From: CALESS01 sp041741455
Lineage (GTDB): Bacteria; Chloroflexota; Anaerolineae; Anaerolineales; Anaerolineaceae
DNA: 64,000 nt
NCBI GenBank assembly: GCA_041741455.1
Contig: JBGSJZ010000011.1
Span: forward strand, 1 to 64,000
Direction: 5' to 3'
Each line of letters starts with the position of its first letter. Position 1 is the first letter of the stretch. The translations under genes and the position numbers were made by a program. The notes beneath the pieces were generated by a model. The model was not told where the DNA came from and made no database searches. It worked only from the letters and a program-made list of their open reading frames with translations. Shown in pieces: positions 39,566 to 48,094 of the stretch.

Positions 39566-42500
39566 TTATTCGGCTACTGGGATGGTAATGTGGAAAGTAG
39601 TGCCGATCCGGAATTCCGATTCGAACCAGATTTTGCCACCCTGTAATTCTACCAGGCTGCGGGTGATGTTCAAGCCAAGACCGGTGCCAGGGGCTTCGCG
39701 GGTTTTTGGATCTTCAGAGCGGAAGAATTTCTGGAAGATTTTTTTCTGATCTTCTGGCGAGATACCAATACCGGTATCCTGAACCAGAATGTGAACCACA
39801 CGCCGGGCTCCGGCCGGATCCCACTGATTATCACAGACCTCCGCGGCCACGGTAATTGTTCCACCCTGGGTGGTGTATTTATAGGCATTGGAAACCAGGT
39901 TGATCAATACTTGCCCAAGGCGGGTGCGATCTGCCCAGACAGGCGGCAGGTCGGTTGGTAGGTTAAGTTTGAGGGTTTGACCTTTATCTTCGATCTGCTT
40001 GTGCAAAGAGCGAACTGTCTCGTCAACTACATCGCTGACCATCTGGGCTTTGAAATCCAGCCGCATCCGGTTGGCCTCAATGCGTGAGACGTCATTAAGG
40101 TCAGACACAAGAGTGGACATGCGGTCGACATTCGAACGGATGGTAGTGAGGAAGTTGGCCTGAGCCTCATTGATCGGACCGACAGCACCAGCCGCCAGCA
40201 GTTCGGTATAACCCTTGATCGAAGTCATTGGGTTTTTCAATTCATGTGAAACAAAAGAAACGAATTCGCTCTTGGCGACATTGGCTGCCTGGACCGCTGC
40301 ATACAGCTGGGCATTGGAGATTGCAATTGAAGCATGGTCGCTCAAGCGGGTGAGGAAGGCCATGGTGTTGACATCCAAGGCATCCGGAGCTGGGCATTCT
40401 AGCAACAGAACGCCAATGGTTGCGCTTTCGCGGCGGATAGGGATAATGGCCAGGGTTCGGGAAGAGGGAAGCAGCCCACCTTCCAAATTAAGGCGAACCG
40501 GGGCACCGAAATCCATTACTTGTTGGACTGAGAATTGATCAAAGGGCAAGATGCCTTCAAGTGCTTCCAGCTCATTCGTATAGCCTTGAGATGTAGCGAT
40601 TCGAATGATTTCTCCTTCCAATTGCCCGATCAGACCCGCGACTGCGTGAGATTGACGTAAGGCCCAATCCAGGGTAATCGAAAGCGCTCGAGAAATTTCC
40701 AGGCTGGCGTTTAACTCTCGATCGATACGCTGCATGACGGAGAGCTCTTCCACACGGGCAGCTAAAGCCTGGTCGGTCATGGTGTACAGACGGGCATTTT
40801 CGATGGCAATACCGGCCTGTGAGGCAAAAGCGGCCAGAAGATTCTGATCCTCCAGGGTGAAGGAACTACTGCCGTGTTTGTTGATTACTTCAATTACACC
40901 GATGATGTTGCCCTTCACTTCAAGCGGGATGACAAGCAAGGCACGGGTTACAAAACCAGTTTGTTCATCCACATACTTGAACCAATCCGGCGAGGATTGG
41001 ACATCACTGACGATGATGGGCTGGCGGGTTTTGACGGCCTTGCCAACCACACCCGCACCAGGCGGCAACCGTTTGCCAGTCAGTGTGCCTTTGGCCGGAC
41101 CGGTGACCATCCGAAAAACCAACTCGTCCGTTTGAGAATCCACCAATAGCAGGCTGCCTGCCTCGCAATTCAACAGCTCCGTAGCGCTAGCTAATATGAT
41201 GGAAAGCAAGGGTTCCAGGTCCAGGGTTGAGGTTAGTTGGCGGGTGACTTCGTTCAGGGTGGTCAATTGGCGCGCCCGGCGTTCGGATTCGGACAGCAAC
41301 CGCGCCTTGACAATTGCCCCGGCTGCCTGATCGGCGATGCGTTGGAGCAGGTTAAGCTGCTCACGACTGTAAATTGCAGATGGATCCCGCCGGCCAAGGC
41401 TGATGACACCGATCGAACCGGCGCCTGCGCTGAGGGGTACAGACATCCAAGCCTTTACACCCGGTCGTTCACCAGTCAGCCCGCGGCGGTGGGCTTCCAC
41501 TGCATAATCATCCACTTGCAAGCTGCGACCGGTTCGAGCTACGTCTTCATCCAAGAATTGATCTCTGGCGATGTTCTTTTGCTCTTTTTCCGCAAGGCGG
41601 TCATTATTCTCAACATGGAAGGTGTCCATCAGCTCACCTGTCTCCGGATGCAGCAACAACAGGCAAAAATCATCTGCTGGAATGATCTGGGTGGTCTGAG
41701 CGTAAATCAGTTCGAAAATATCATCCATTTGCAGGGTGATGTTGACACCCTGGGCAACCCGGCCGAGGACATTCATCTCCCTTACACGTTTCTCCATGTT
41801 ATCAACAATCCTTGCCCGTTCGATGATCAGGCTGGCCTGTTCTGCCATGGATTGCATGAATGATTGCTCAGAAGAAGTGTAGGCTTCGCCGAAGCGATGG
41901 GGGGCAAAGGTTAACCAGCCGGCCAGACGATTGCGGCCAGGGATCGGTACAAAGAGAACAGTCCCTAACAATCTCAATCTGGCTGCCTCGGCTGCTTGAA
42001 TGGATGGGAGTTTGAGTAATTCTGCTAAAGTCAATGGGGGAGGATTTTGACTCAAACGGGCGACAAATTGGCTGGTCAATCCAAAGCGTAGGTCGCTGGT
42101 CGGTTGACCATCCTTGCCAGGGGATGCGACATACTGCTCACTCAGTGGATCATACAAGTAAATATGCAGGCTAGTAGGTGATAGTGCAGTTTCCAGTGAC
42201 ACTCGTAACGATTTCACTAAGGTGGGCATTTCCACTTGTTCAGCCTGTTGGCTAGTAAACAGGTGGAGCTGATCATCCAGTGCTTTACGAGAGCGATAAA
42301 AGACTTTTTCCAAAGAGGATTGAAGCAGGTTCCGGATCGGGTTGAAGGCCAGAGCCAGGCAAAACAGTACCATACCCTGGATTATCACTGTTTCGCTTCC
42401 CAGTGTTGGGCTAAGCAACAAACCCAATCCTGTGACCAGCAATGCATATCCTCCCACAATGATCAAGAAGAGGGCAGCATAAATGGCTGTTCGGCTGGCC

Positions 42501-43285
42501 AGATAATCTGCCTGGATGCGAGATTGGCTTTGGACAACAAAACCGGCAGCAGGGGCAAAAATAACCAGGGAGACCAACCACCAAGGTGAAAACACTGCCT
42601 GATCTTGCCAGAGGGGAGATCCCATCCAGCCAACCAGTGGGGGAACAAATGCAAGGATGGCAGTTGCCAATAAAAAGCGGGTTGAATCATCCTGCTGGTA
42701 TTTCGTCCGGCGGAACTCGCGAAGACCAACCAGGAGGAGGAAGATAACCATGCTCAGTCCGGTGAAAACGCAGGCGAGAAACCAGGTGATAGAGTAGAAC
42801 GACTTTGCGCCAGGGAGGAGTGCTGAGAGCAGGATTAGAGCCCAGAGAACCACAGCCAACCCATAAAGACCCCGGCGCAACCAACGCAAGTGGATAGTAA
42901 TGGAAAATTGTGTCACCAGTAATGCAAGGTCCAGCAAGCCAGCGGCTGCAAAGGTAAGCCCAAAAGCATAAAGAGGTGTCAGGATTCCTGGAGTTGAGAA
43001 ATCTGACCATCCAGCCATGAACAACGCCGTGGCTGATGAGAAAATGACAAACGCTTTACCAAAAACCTGGTCCCGGCGCAGGACAAAAATCCATACTCCA
43101 CAGACCAGATATACCAACCCGATGAGATGAGGAATGGCAGATAGGCGATCACCTGGCTCTGAGAGGAAAGGATCCAGATAGGGGATTACGAGCAGAACCA
43201 GAGTCGTGATTGCGAGCAGAACCAGCAATCCGATTTCAGCAACAGACTGGAAGGAACGAGGTTTTACAGTTAGTGTAGTATCCAT
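39566..43285 (-). CDS. large membrane sensor histidine kinase with tandem GAF domains
   Basis: 1239 residues. About residues 15-320 contain 8-9 membrane helices (for example IGLLVLLAITTLVLLVIPYL). From about 340 to 1000 there are at least four GAF-type units, for example the one with LTSTLDLEPLLSIILASATELLNCEAGSLLLVD and the later QAGIAIENARLY, separated by short helices. The HisKA helix has FVSHELKNPMTSIKGYTELL with the phospho-His at about 1014. The ATPase domain has LINLVSNAYKYT, DTGIGIS and GTGLGLNITRSL. No receiver domain is attached and no response regulator is next to it. It senses an unknown cytoplasmic or membrane signal. AGGA precedes the ATG. Confidence 0.93.
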   Translation of the reverse strand: MDTTLTVKPRSFQSVAEIGLLVLLAITTLVLLVIPYLDPFLSEPGDRLSAIPHLIGLVYLVCGVWIFVLRRDQVFGKAFVIFSSATALFMAGWSDFSTPGILTPLYAFGLTFAAAGLLDLALLVTQFSITIHLRWLRRGLYGLAVVLWALILLSALLPGAKSFYSITWFLACVFTGLSMVIFLLLVGLREFRRTKYQQDDSTRFLLATAILAFVPPLVGWMGSPLWQDQAVFSPWWLVSLVIFAPAAGFVVQSQSRIQADYLASRTAIYAALFLIIVGGYALLVTGLGLLLSPTLGSETVIIQGMVLFCLALAFNPIRNLLQSSLEKVFYRSRKALDDQLHLFTSQQAEQVEMPTLVKSLRVSLETALSPTSLHIYLYDPLSEQYVASPGKDGQPTSDLRFGLTSQFVARLSQNPPPLTLAELLKLPSIQAAEAARLRLLGTVLFVPIPGRNRLAGWLTFAPHRFGEAYTSSEQSFMQSMAEQASLIIERARIVDNMEKRVREMNVLGRVAQGVNITLQMDDIFELIYAQTTQIIPADDFCLLLLHPETGELMDTFHVENNDRLAEKEQKNIARDQFLDEDVARTGRSLQVDDYAVEAHRRGLTGERPGVKAWMSVPLSAGAGSIGVISLGRRDPSAIYSREQLNLLQRIADQAAGAIVKARLLSESERRARQLTTLNEVTRQLTSTLDLEPLLSIILASATELLNCEAGSLLLVDSQTDELVFRMVTGPAKGTLTGKRLPPGAGVVGKAVKTRQPIIVSDVQSSPDWFKYVDEQTGFVTRALLVIPLEVKGNIIGVIEVINKHGSSSFTLEDQNLLAAFASQAGIAIENARLYTMTDQALAARVEELSVMQRIDRELNASLEISRALSITLDWALRQSHAVAGLIGQLEGEIIRIATSQGYTNELEALEGILPFDQFSVQQVMDFGAPVRLNLEGGLLPSSRTLAIIPIRRESATIGVLLLECPAPDALDVNTMAFLTRLSDHASIAISNAQLYAAVQAANVAKSEFVSFVSHELKNPMTSIKGYTELLAAGAVGPINEAQANFLTTIRSNVDRMSTLVSDLNDVSRIEANRMRLDFKAQMVSDVVDETVRSLHKQIEDKGQTLKLNLPTDLPPVWADRTRLGQVLINLVSNAYKYTTQGGTITVAAEVCDNQWDPAGARRVVHILVQDTGIGISPEDQKKIFQKFFRSEDPKTREAPGTGLGLNITRSLVELQGGKIWFESEFRIGTTFHITIPVAE

Positions 43286-43448
43286 GATTCCTGGAAAATA
43301 ATATAGATTTGAGCAAATTATACAACAGGCGAGTCACCCGGCATTTTACAGTACCTTTACAGTTTTGCAGAGCTACCGACAATTATCGGGTGATTGAAAA
43401 CAGCTTCGTGGAAACAAAAACTGGGTGTTCATCATCGGCTTTAAACTT

Positions 43449-43456
43449 GCTATACT
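43449..43456 (+). promoter_or_regulatory. extended -10 of a predicted leaderless transcript
   Basis: GCTATACT within TTGCTATACT, an extended -10. The hexamer TATACT (43451-43456) ends 7 nt before the ATG at 43464. The same TGCTATACT is used ahead of the Tad operon. Confidence 0.55.
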
Positions 43457-43463
43457 TACTTTG

Positions 43464-45701
43464 ATGATGCAAACAACCGCCCGACCTTACTTGCCTGGTC
43501 AGATACCTGTGACTCCACTTCCCTTGGAGCGCTTTCTGCCCCCTTTGGCAGAGGGTGCCGCTAGTGCCTGGCTGGAGGAATACCTGCCCAGAGGTGCCTG
43601 GGTGCTCGATCCGTTAGGTTCCACTCCCTGGCTAGCACTGGAAGCAGCTCGAGCTGGTTATCGGGTGCTGGTGGCGAGCAATAACCCGATTCTGACCCTG
43701 CTGCTCGACGTGCTAGCAGCCGCACCGGGTGAACGAGAAATTCAGGCAGCCCTAGTAGAACTGGCCAGTTCCCGACGACTGGATGAGCGATTGGAAGTAC
43801 ATTTGAAAGGTCTTTATCAGACCGAATGTTCGGCTTGCGGAAAGATGGTGCAGGCGGAAGCCTTTATCTGGGAACGCGGAAACGAAAAACCATCACGCAA
43901 GATTTATCGCTGTCCTCATTGTGGTGATGAGGGAGAACGGCCAATTACAGTCAATGACGAAACACGGTTGACACCACCCGGCCGAATGGAATTACACCGG
44001 GCGCGGGCAATTGAACGCATCAGCGAACCAGATAGCCCATTGCGAGCCGGAGCCGTGGAAGCACTGGAAATGGTCCAGCCGCGGTCATTGTATGTTATTT
44101 CCTCGATCCTGAACCGCATAGAAGGCTTGAACCTGCCGGAAGGCCGACGAAAGATCTTGTGGGCGTTGGCTATTTCGATGTTGGATGCCGGGACCATGTT
44201 GTGGAATTGGCCGGAACAAAGAGCCCGGCCAAGGCAATTGTCTGTCCCACCAAAATTTCGTGAAAACAATCTGTGGTTGGCATTTGAACAGGCTGCCAGG
44301 GATTGGCCAAAGCTTGAACAATCCATCCCGGTCACGCGTTGGCCTGCCCTGCCTCCCGAGGAAGGCGGAATCTGCATCTTCCCTGGACGCTTGCGAGCCT
44401 GGCTACCTTTCCCCAAGACGATTCAACCAGGGGCAGCTATTGCGGTGGTGCCCAGACCCAACCAGGCTTTTTGGACCCTTTGTGCGGTCTGGTCGGGGTG
44501 GTTATGGGGACGTGAGGCAGTTTTACCCCTGCGTGGAGCGCTAGAGCGCCGCCGTTATGACTGGCAATGGCATGCCGGCGCTTTGCATCATACTTTGAGT
44601 ATATTGAAGAAAAACTCTTCCCTCGGAATGCCAACTTTTTTGATCTGCCCGGAATTAGTGCCAGGGTTTGCCTCGGCTGTCATCACTGCTTCCAGCGCTG
44701 CCGGCTACCGGGTGACTGGCCAGGCAATTCGCAGTGATGAGGAAACCGCCCAGTTCCTCCTGGAAGATGGGGGAAACCAATCCTTGTCCAAATCCATCTC
44801 TCTGGAGGACGCCTGCCGGGCAGGAGTGATTGAAGTCCTCAAACTGCGAAACCAACCTTCTTCCTATCTGATTGCACATATGGCCGCCTTGGATGCTCTG
44901 GCACGCTACGGCGGTTTGTCGCACAATACCTCGGAAATTGCCTGGGATACACTGACAAAAACCCAAAACATACTGAGTATGGTTTTCAATAAATCCGGAG
45001 TTCTGGTACGTACTGGCAGCCAGGCGCAAACCAGTGAAAGCGGTTGGTGGTGGCTGGCTCAGCAGATAACAACCGGCGAGTCACCACTAGCTGATCGAGT
45101 GGAGCAAGAGGTGGTGCGCTGTCTGATCCGACAACCGGGAATCAGCATCCAGAGGTTGGATACCTTGATCTGTAAACAGTTCCCAGGCTGGTTAACTCCC
45201 GACCGAGAATGGCTGGAGGCTTGCCTTGAGTCGTATGGTCAGATAGACAGTCAAGGAGGTTGGAGCTTGCGCGAGCCGGAGCTGCCCGCCAACCGTAAGC
45301 AGGATATTGGGCAAGTCAATGAAGGATTGACCGTGCTTTCACAAAAACTGGGCTATCAAATGAATGGGGAGAATCCGTGGGAGTGGCGGGATGCGGATGG
45401 ACGAATACGATTTAAGTTTTACGGGCTGGCGTCCAGCATGATTGCCCGTTTTGTGTTGGCTGAACCAGGATTAGACGATTTTCAGAAAGTATTGGTCTTG
45501 CCAGGCAGTCGGGTCAAATTGATCCTGCTGAAACTCCGTCAGGATTCCCGCTTGCAGGAAAGCCTGGAGGGCTGGCATATCCTTAAATTCCGGCATTTAA
45601 AAAGCCTGGCAGACCGCAGTGAAATGAATCGCGAAATTTTTGCGGGCATGTTGGATTCTGATCCGATGAATAATGAAGGACTACAGGAGAGAATGTTCTA
45701 G
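43464..45701 (+). CDS. degenerate DNA-methylase-like protein with zinc ribbon, unknown function
   Basis: About 745 residues from the ATG behind the -10; an in-frame GTG at 43425 would lie upstream of that promoter. Residues 55-90 read WVLDPLGSTPWLALEAARAGYRV, a SAM-site motif I of the DNA methylase type with the usual FxGxG partly replaced. A zinc ribbon follows (CSACGKMVQAEAF, then YRCPHCGDEGERP). A segment VPRPNQAFWTLCAVWSGWLWG occupies the place of the catalytic DPPY motif seen in DUF1156-like methylases, where the line would read DPPYFDQVFYWTLSALWT or similar. The Asp-Pro-Pro-Tyr itself is lost, so catalysis is doubtful. The C-terminal half has winged-helix-like parts. It may bind DNA or nucleotides. 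Confidence 0.6.
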   Translation: MMQTTARPYLPGQIPVTPLPLERFLPPLAEGAASAWLEEYLPRGAWVLDPLGSTPWLALEAARAGYRVLVASNNPILTLLLDVLAAAPGEREIQAALVELASSRRLDERLEVHLKGLYQTECSACGKMVQAEAFIWERGNEKPSRKIYRCPHCGDEGERPITVNDETRLTPPGRMELHRARAIERISEPDSPLRAGAVEALEMVQPRSLYVISSILNRIEGLNLPEGRRKILWALAISMLDAGTMLWNWPEQRARPRQLSVPPKFRENNLWLAFEQAARDWPKLEQSIPVTRWPALPPEEGGICIFPGRLRAWLPFPKTIQPGAAIAVVPRPNQAFWTLCAVWSGWLWGREAVLPLRGALERRRYDWQWHAGALHHTLSILKKNSSLGMPTFLICPELVPGFASAVITASSAAGYRVTGQAIRSDEETAQFLLEDGGNQSLSKSISLEDACRAGVIEVLKLRNQPSSYLIAHMAALDALARYGGLSHNTSEIAWDTLTKTQNILSMVFNKSGVLVRTGSQAQTSESGWWWLAQQITTGESPLADRVEQEVVRCLIRQPGISIQRLDTLICKQFPGWLTPDREWLEACLESYGQIDSQGGWSLREPELPANRKQDIGQVNEGLTVLSQKLGYQMNGENPWEWRDADGRIRFKFYGLASSMIARFVLAEPGLDDFQKVLVLPGSRVKLILLKLRQDSRLQESLEGWHILKFRHLKSLADRSEMNREIFAGMLDSDPMNNEGLQERMF

Positions 45702-45756
45702 CCCTTTCGATATATAATTTATTTCAGATTGTAAACCTAACAGATGAGGTTCTTTG

Positions 45757-47352
45757 ATGTATCCTAATACCATTTTACATGGCAAGTATACAATTCGGCA
45801 GGAACTGGCTCGAGGTGGGATGGGGCAGGTTTTTCTTGGCCAGGATGCCAGTGGGCGGGAAATTGCCATCAAACGCCTGGCACCAGAATTAACTGGAGAT
45901 GTTTCTGTCTTGGAACGCTTCCGCCGGGAGGGCGAAGCGCTGAAAGCCCTGCGCCATCCAAATATTGTAGAATTTATCGAAATGTTTGAAGAAGCGGGCC
46001 AGCACTATATTGTCACGGAATTCATAGGCGGTGGCACTTTGCTGGATTTAATCCGCAAAGGTGCTATGCCGATGGAAGAAGTCCGCCAGATTGCTCTGGA
46101 TATCTGTGATGCACTGGTGCGAGCGCATAAATTGGAGATCATTCACCGGGATATTAAACCGGAAAATATCATACTGACCGGTGATCATATTGCCAAGCTG
46201 GCTGATTTTGGGATTGCCCGGCTGGTAAATGAAGGCTCCCGCTTGACCCGTACCGGAATGATTGTCGGCACACCAGATTATCTAGCACCGGAAATTTGGG
46301 CTGGTCAAACTCCAGATGCACAGACAGATTTATGGTCATTGGGTGTGGTTCTGTATGAGATGATGAGTGGTCAGGTGCCGTTTGAGGGGGATTCGCTGGT
46401 TACCATCATGCGCAGTATCACTTCTGCAACCATTCCAAATCTGCGCCTGCTACACTTCGGTTTGCCTGAGGGAATGGTCCAGATCGTCGAACGACTGCTG
46501 GATCGGGATCGAAGCAAGCGCTATGCGACTGCCAGGCAACTGGCAGCTGACCTGGAGGCCGGGCAACCAACCGGGGCATCCAGCGCAGGCGGGGTGAGTA
46601 CAGGTTCATTTATTAGTCAACAATCCAATTATGGTATTCGAGAAGATGTCACCCGACATCATGAAATTCCAGTGGTGCAGACCCCTCCCACCCCGGTGGT
46701 TCAACCCCGGATTTCACCAGCTCCGCAAGCCCCAAGCGCAGAGTGCATGTATTGCGGTACCCGCAACGATCTGAATGCCATGTTCTGTGGTTCTTGCGGG
46801 CGATCATTATTGGTGGATTGCCCATCCTGCGGGCGCCTGGTGAACGGCAGTCTGGCGTCCTGTCCGTATTGTTCTAATGAAGTTAAAGAAACGGTCAAAG
46901 CGCGTGAAAAGGCTGACAAACAACCCGCTAAACCGGTCATCTCTCAAATCCCGATCACGCCGGTTGCGCCGGTCTCTCCCCATTCTGGACCAGGTCGATC
47001 CTATGTCGAAGATCTTGTAGCTCCTGTTACCCGAGTTCCCTCCATCTCCCACGTTGAACCCTTCGATCCCCGGCAGGCAGCCCTGCGGGAGGAGTTGAAG
47101 GGTAAACTAAGCACTGCCAAGATCTTTGCTTCTGGCTGGTGGTGGCTGGTGGGTGGATTTTATGGAATTATCTGGATCATTGGATACCTATCGGCCCGGT
47201 CAGCCCTGAAATCAGTCCCCGCCACCGGATTTCCTGACATAGAGGAAGATCTTAAGAGAGTCAAAAACCGGGCACGCACCAACCTGGTAATTGCATTGGT
47301 GTTGATTTTGCTTTGGATTTGTGTCATTTCGTTAGGAGTTTTAAATAATTAG
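45757..47352 (+). CDS. Ser/Thr protein kinase with zinc ribbons and membrane anchor
   Basis: 531 residues from the ATG at 45757, after a GAGG ribosome binding site. Residues 8-270 are a Hanks-type kinase: glycine loop ARGGMGQVFLG, Lys in IAIKRL, catalytic loop IIHRDIKPENII, and DFGIAR. A linker rich in Pro leads to two zinc ribbons at about 328-372 (CMYCGTRNDLNAMFCGSCG, then CPSCGRLVNGSLASCPYC). Two membrane helices lie near the end (WWWLVGGFYGIIWIIGYL and NLVIALVLILLWICVISLG). There is no external PASTA sensor, so the input is cytoplasmic or through the ribbons. A class A PBP and a membrane protein lie convergently downstream; the PBP has possible phosphosites. Confidence 0.92.
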   Translation: MYPNTILHGKYTIRQELARGGMGQVFLGQDASGREIAIKRLAPELTGDVSVLERFRREGEALKALRHPNIVEFIEMFEEAGQHYIVTEFIGGGTLLDLIRKGAMPMEEVRQIALDICDALVRAHKLEIIHRDIKPENIILTGDHIAKLADFGIARLVNEGSRLTRTGMIVGTPDYLAPEIWAGQTPDAQTDLWSLGVVLYEMMSGQVPFEGDSLVTIMRSITSATIPNLRLLHFGLPEGMVQIVERLLDRDRSKRYATARQLAADLEAGQPTGASSAGGVSTGSFISQQSNYGIREDVTRHHEIPVVQTPPTPVVQPRISPAPQAPSAECMYCGTRNDLNAMFCGSCGRSLLVDCPSCGRLVNGSLASCPYCSNEVKETVKAREKADKQPAKPVISQIPITPVAPVSPHSGPGRSYVEDLVAPVTRVPSISHVEPFDPRQAALREELKGKLSTAKIFASGWWWLVGGFYGIIWIIGYLSARSALKSVPATGFPDIEEDLKRVKNRARTNLVIALVLILLWICVISLGVLNN

Positions 47353-47396
47353 CTTTTTTGAGGATGGCCCTCAGGTAAGGTCCTCATCAAGAATGT

Positions 47397-47428
47397 AAAA
47401 AGACACGGGTGTTAGCCAGTGTCTTTTT
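47397..47428. terminator. bidirectional intrinsic terminator
   Basis: AAAAAGACAC / GTGTCTTTTT, a 10-bp stem with A and T runs on both sides, between the convergent kinase and the minus-strand membrane protein gene. Confidence 0.9.
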
Positions 47429-47451
47429 TATCGGTGGAGGAAAACAGGCGA

Positions 47452-48084
47452 TCAGGCTTTCTGTAAATAACGGAAATAGATGATCAATTGAATTGCCAGA
47501 AATAATGGACCGGCAACCAGACCGCTCCAGGGTTGGATTGTTCCCAAAACATCGGTCAAGAATACGATTCCAACGGCAAAAGAGAGAGCTCCAAGCAGCG
47601 TAACTTCCAGCACCAGCAGGAATGAGATGCTGTTGGTTTTTTCTTTCTTGGGGACGCTGCTGGTGCGCCAACGGAAAGCCTGATCCAGCGGGTAATTTGG
47701 AGTGTGCCTCACATAAAACTCTTTAATCTGGTTCATAGCCAGGATGGATTCATGCCAGGCTGCCCGTAGACGGGCCAGCTGGAGCAGGGTGAGAAGTCCC
47801 ATGATCGAGATGATCAGAAAAAGCAGAGAAAAACTACCTAAAATCAATACACTGGGTGATGTTATAAATTGGGTGGATAGGATGGCTGCTAAAAATGAAC
47901 CTACGGTTACCAGGTAGAAAGAAGTCACCCGGGCTCGGTCTTCGTTGGCTTGGAACGCCGTCTGGGCTGCATAGTTATACTCAGCGGAAAGGATGGTATC
48001 CATATTGAGAGTATCCATCTCAGCGGCGGCTGTGGTTCCAGATCGGTTTTCCTGAGCATTTTCTTTCATTTTCTGCTTGCTCAT
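47452..48084 (-). CDS. membrane protein with paired helices, unknown function
   Basis: 210 residues. A charged, hydrophilic N-terminus of about 45 residues precedes two pairs of membrane helices: VTSFYLVTVGSFLAAILST with VLILGSFSLLFLIISIMGLL, and ISFLLVLEVTLLGALSFAVG with SGLVAGPLFLAIQLIIYF. Between the pairs is a cytoplasmic helical stretch (RLRAAWHESILAMNQIKEFYVRH). The layout recalls small bacterial membrane proteins without assigned roles. It lies 10 bp after the PBP gene, with a TGGAG site before its ATG, so it is probably cotranscribed with the PBP. Confidence 0.7.
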   Translation of the reverse strand: MSKQKMKENAQENRSGTTAAAEMDTLNMDTILSAEYNYAAQTAFQANEDRARVTSFYLVTVGSFLAAILSTQFITSPSVLILGSFSLLFLIISIMGLLTLLQLARLRAAWHESILAMNQIKEFYVRHTPNYPLDQAFRWRTSSVPKKEKTNSISFLLVLEVTLLGALSFAVGIVFLTDVLGTIQPWSGLVAGPLFLAIQLIIYFRYLQKA

Positions 48085-48094
48085 CAGTACTCCA

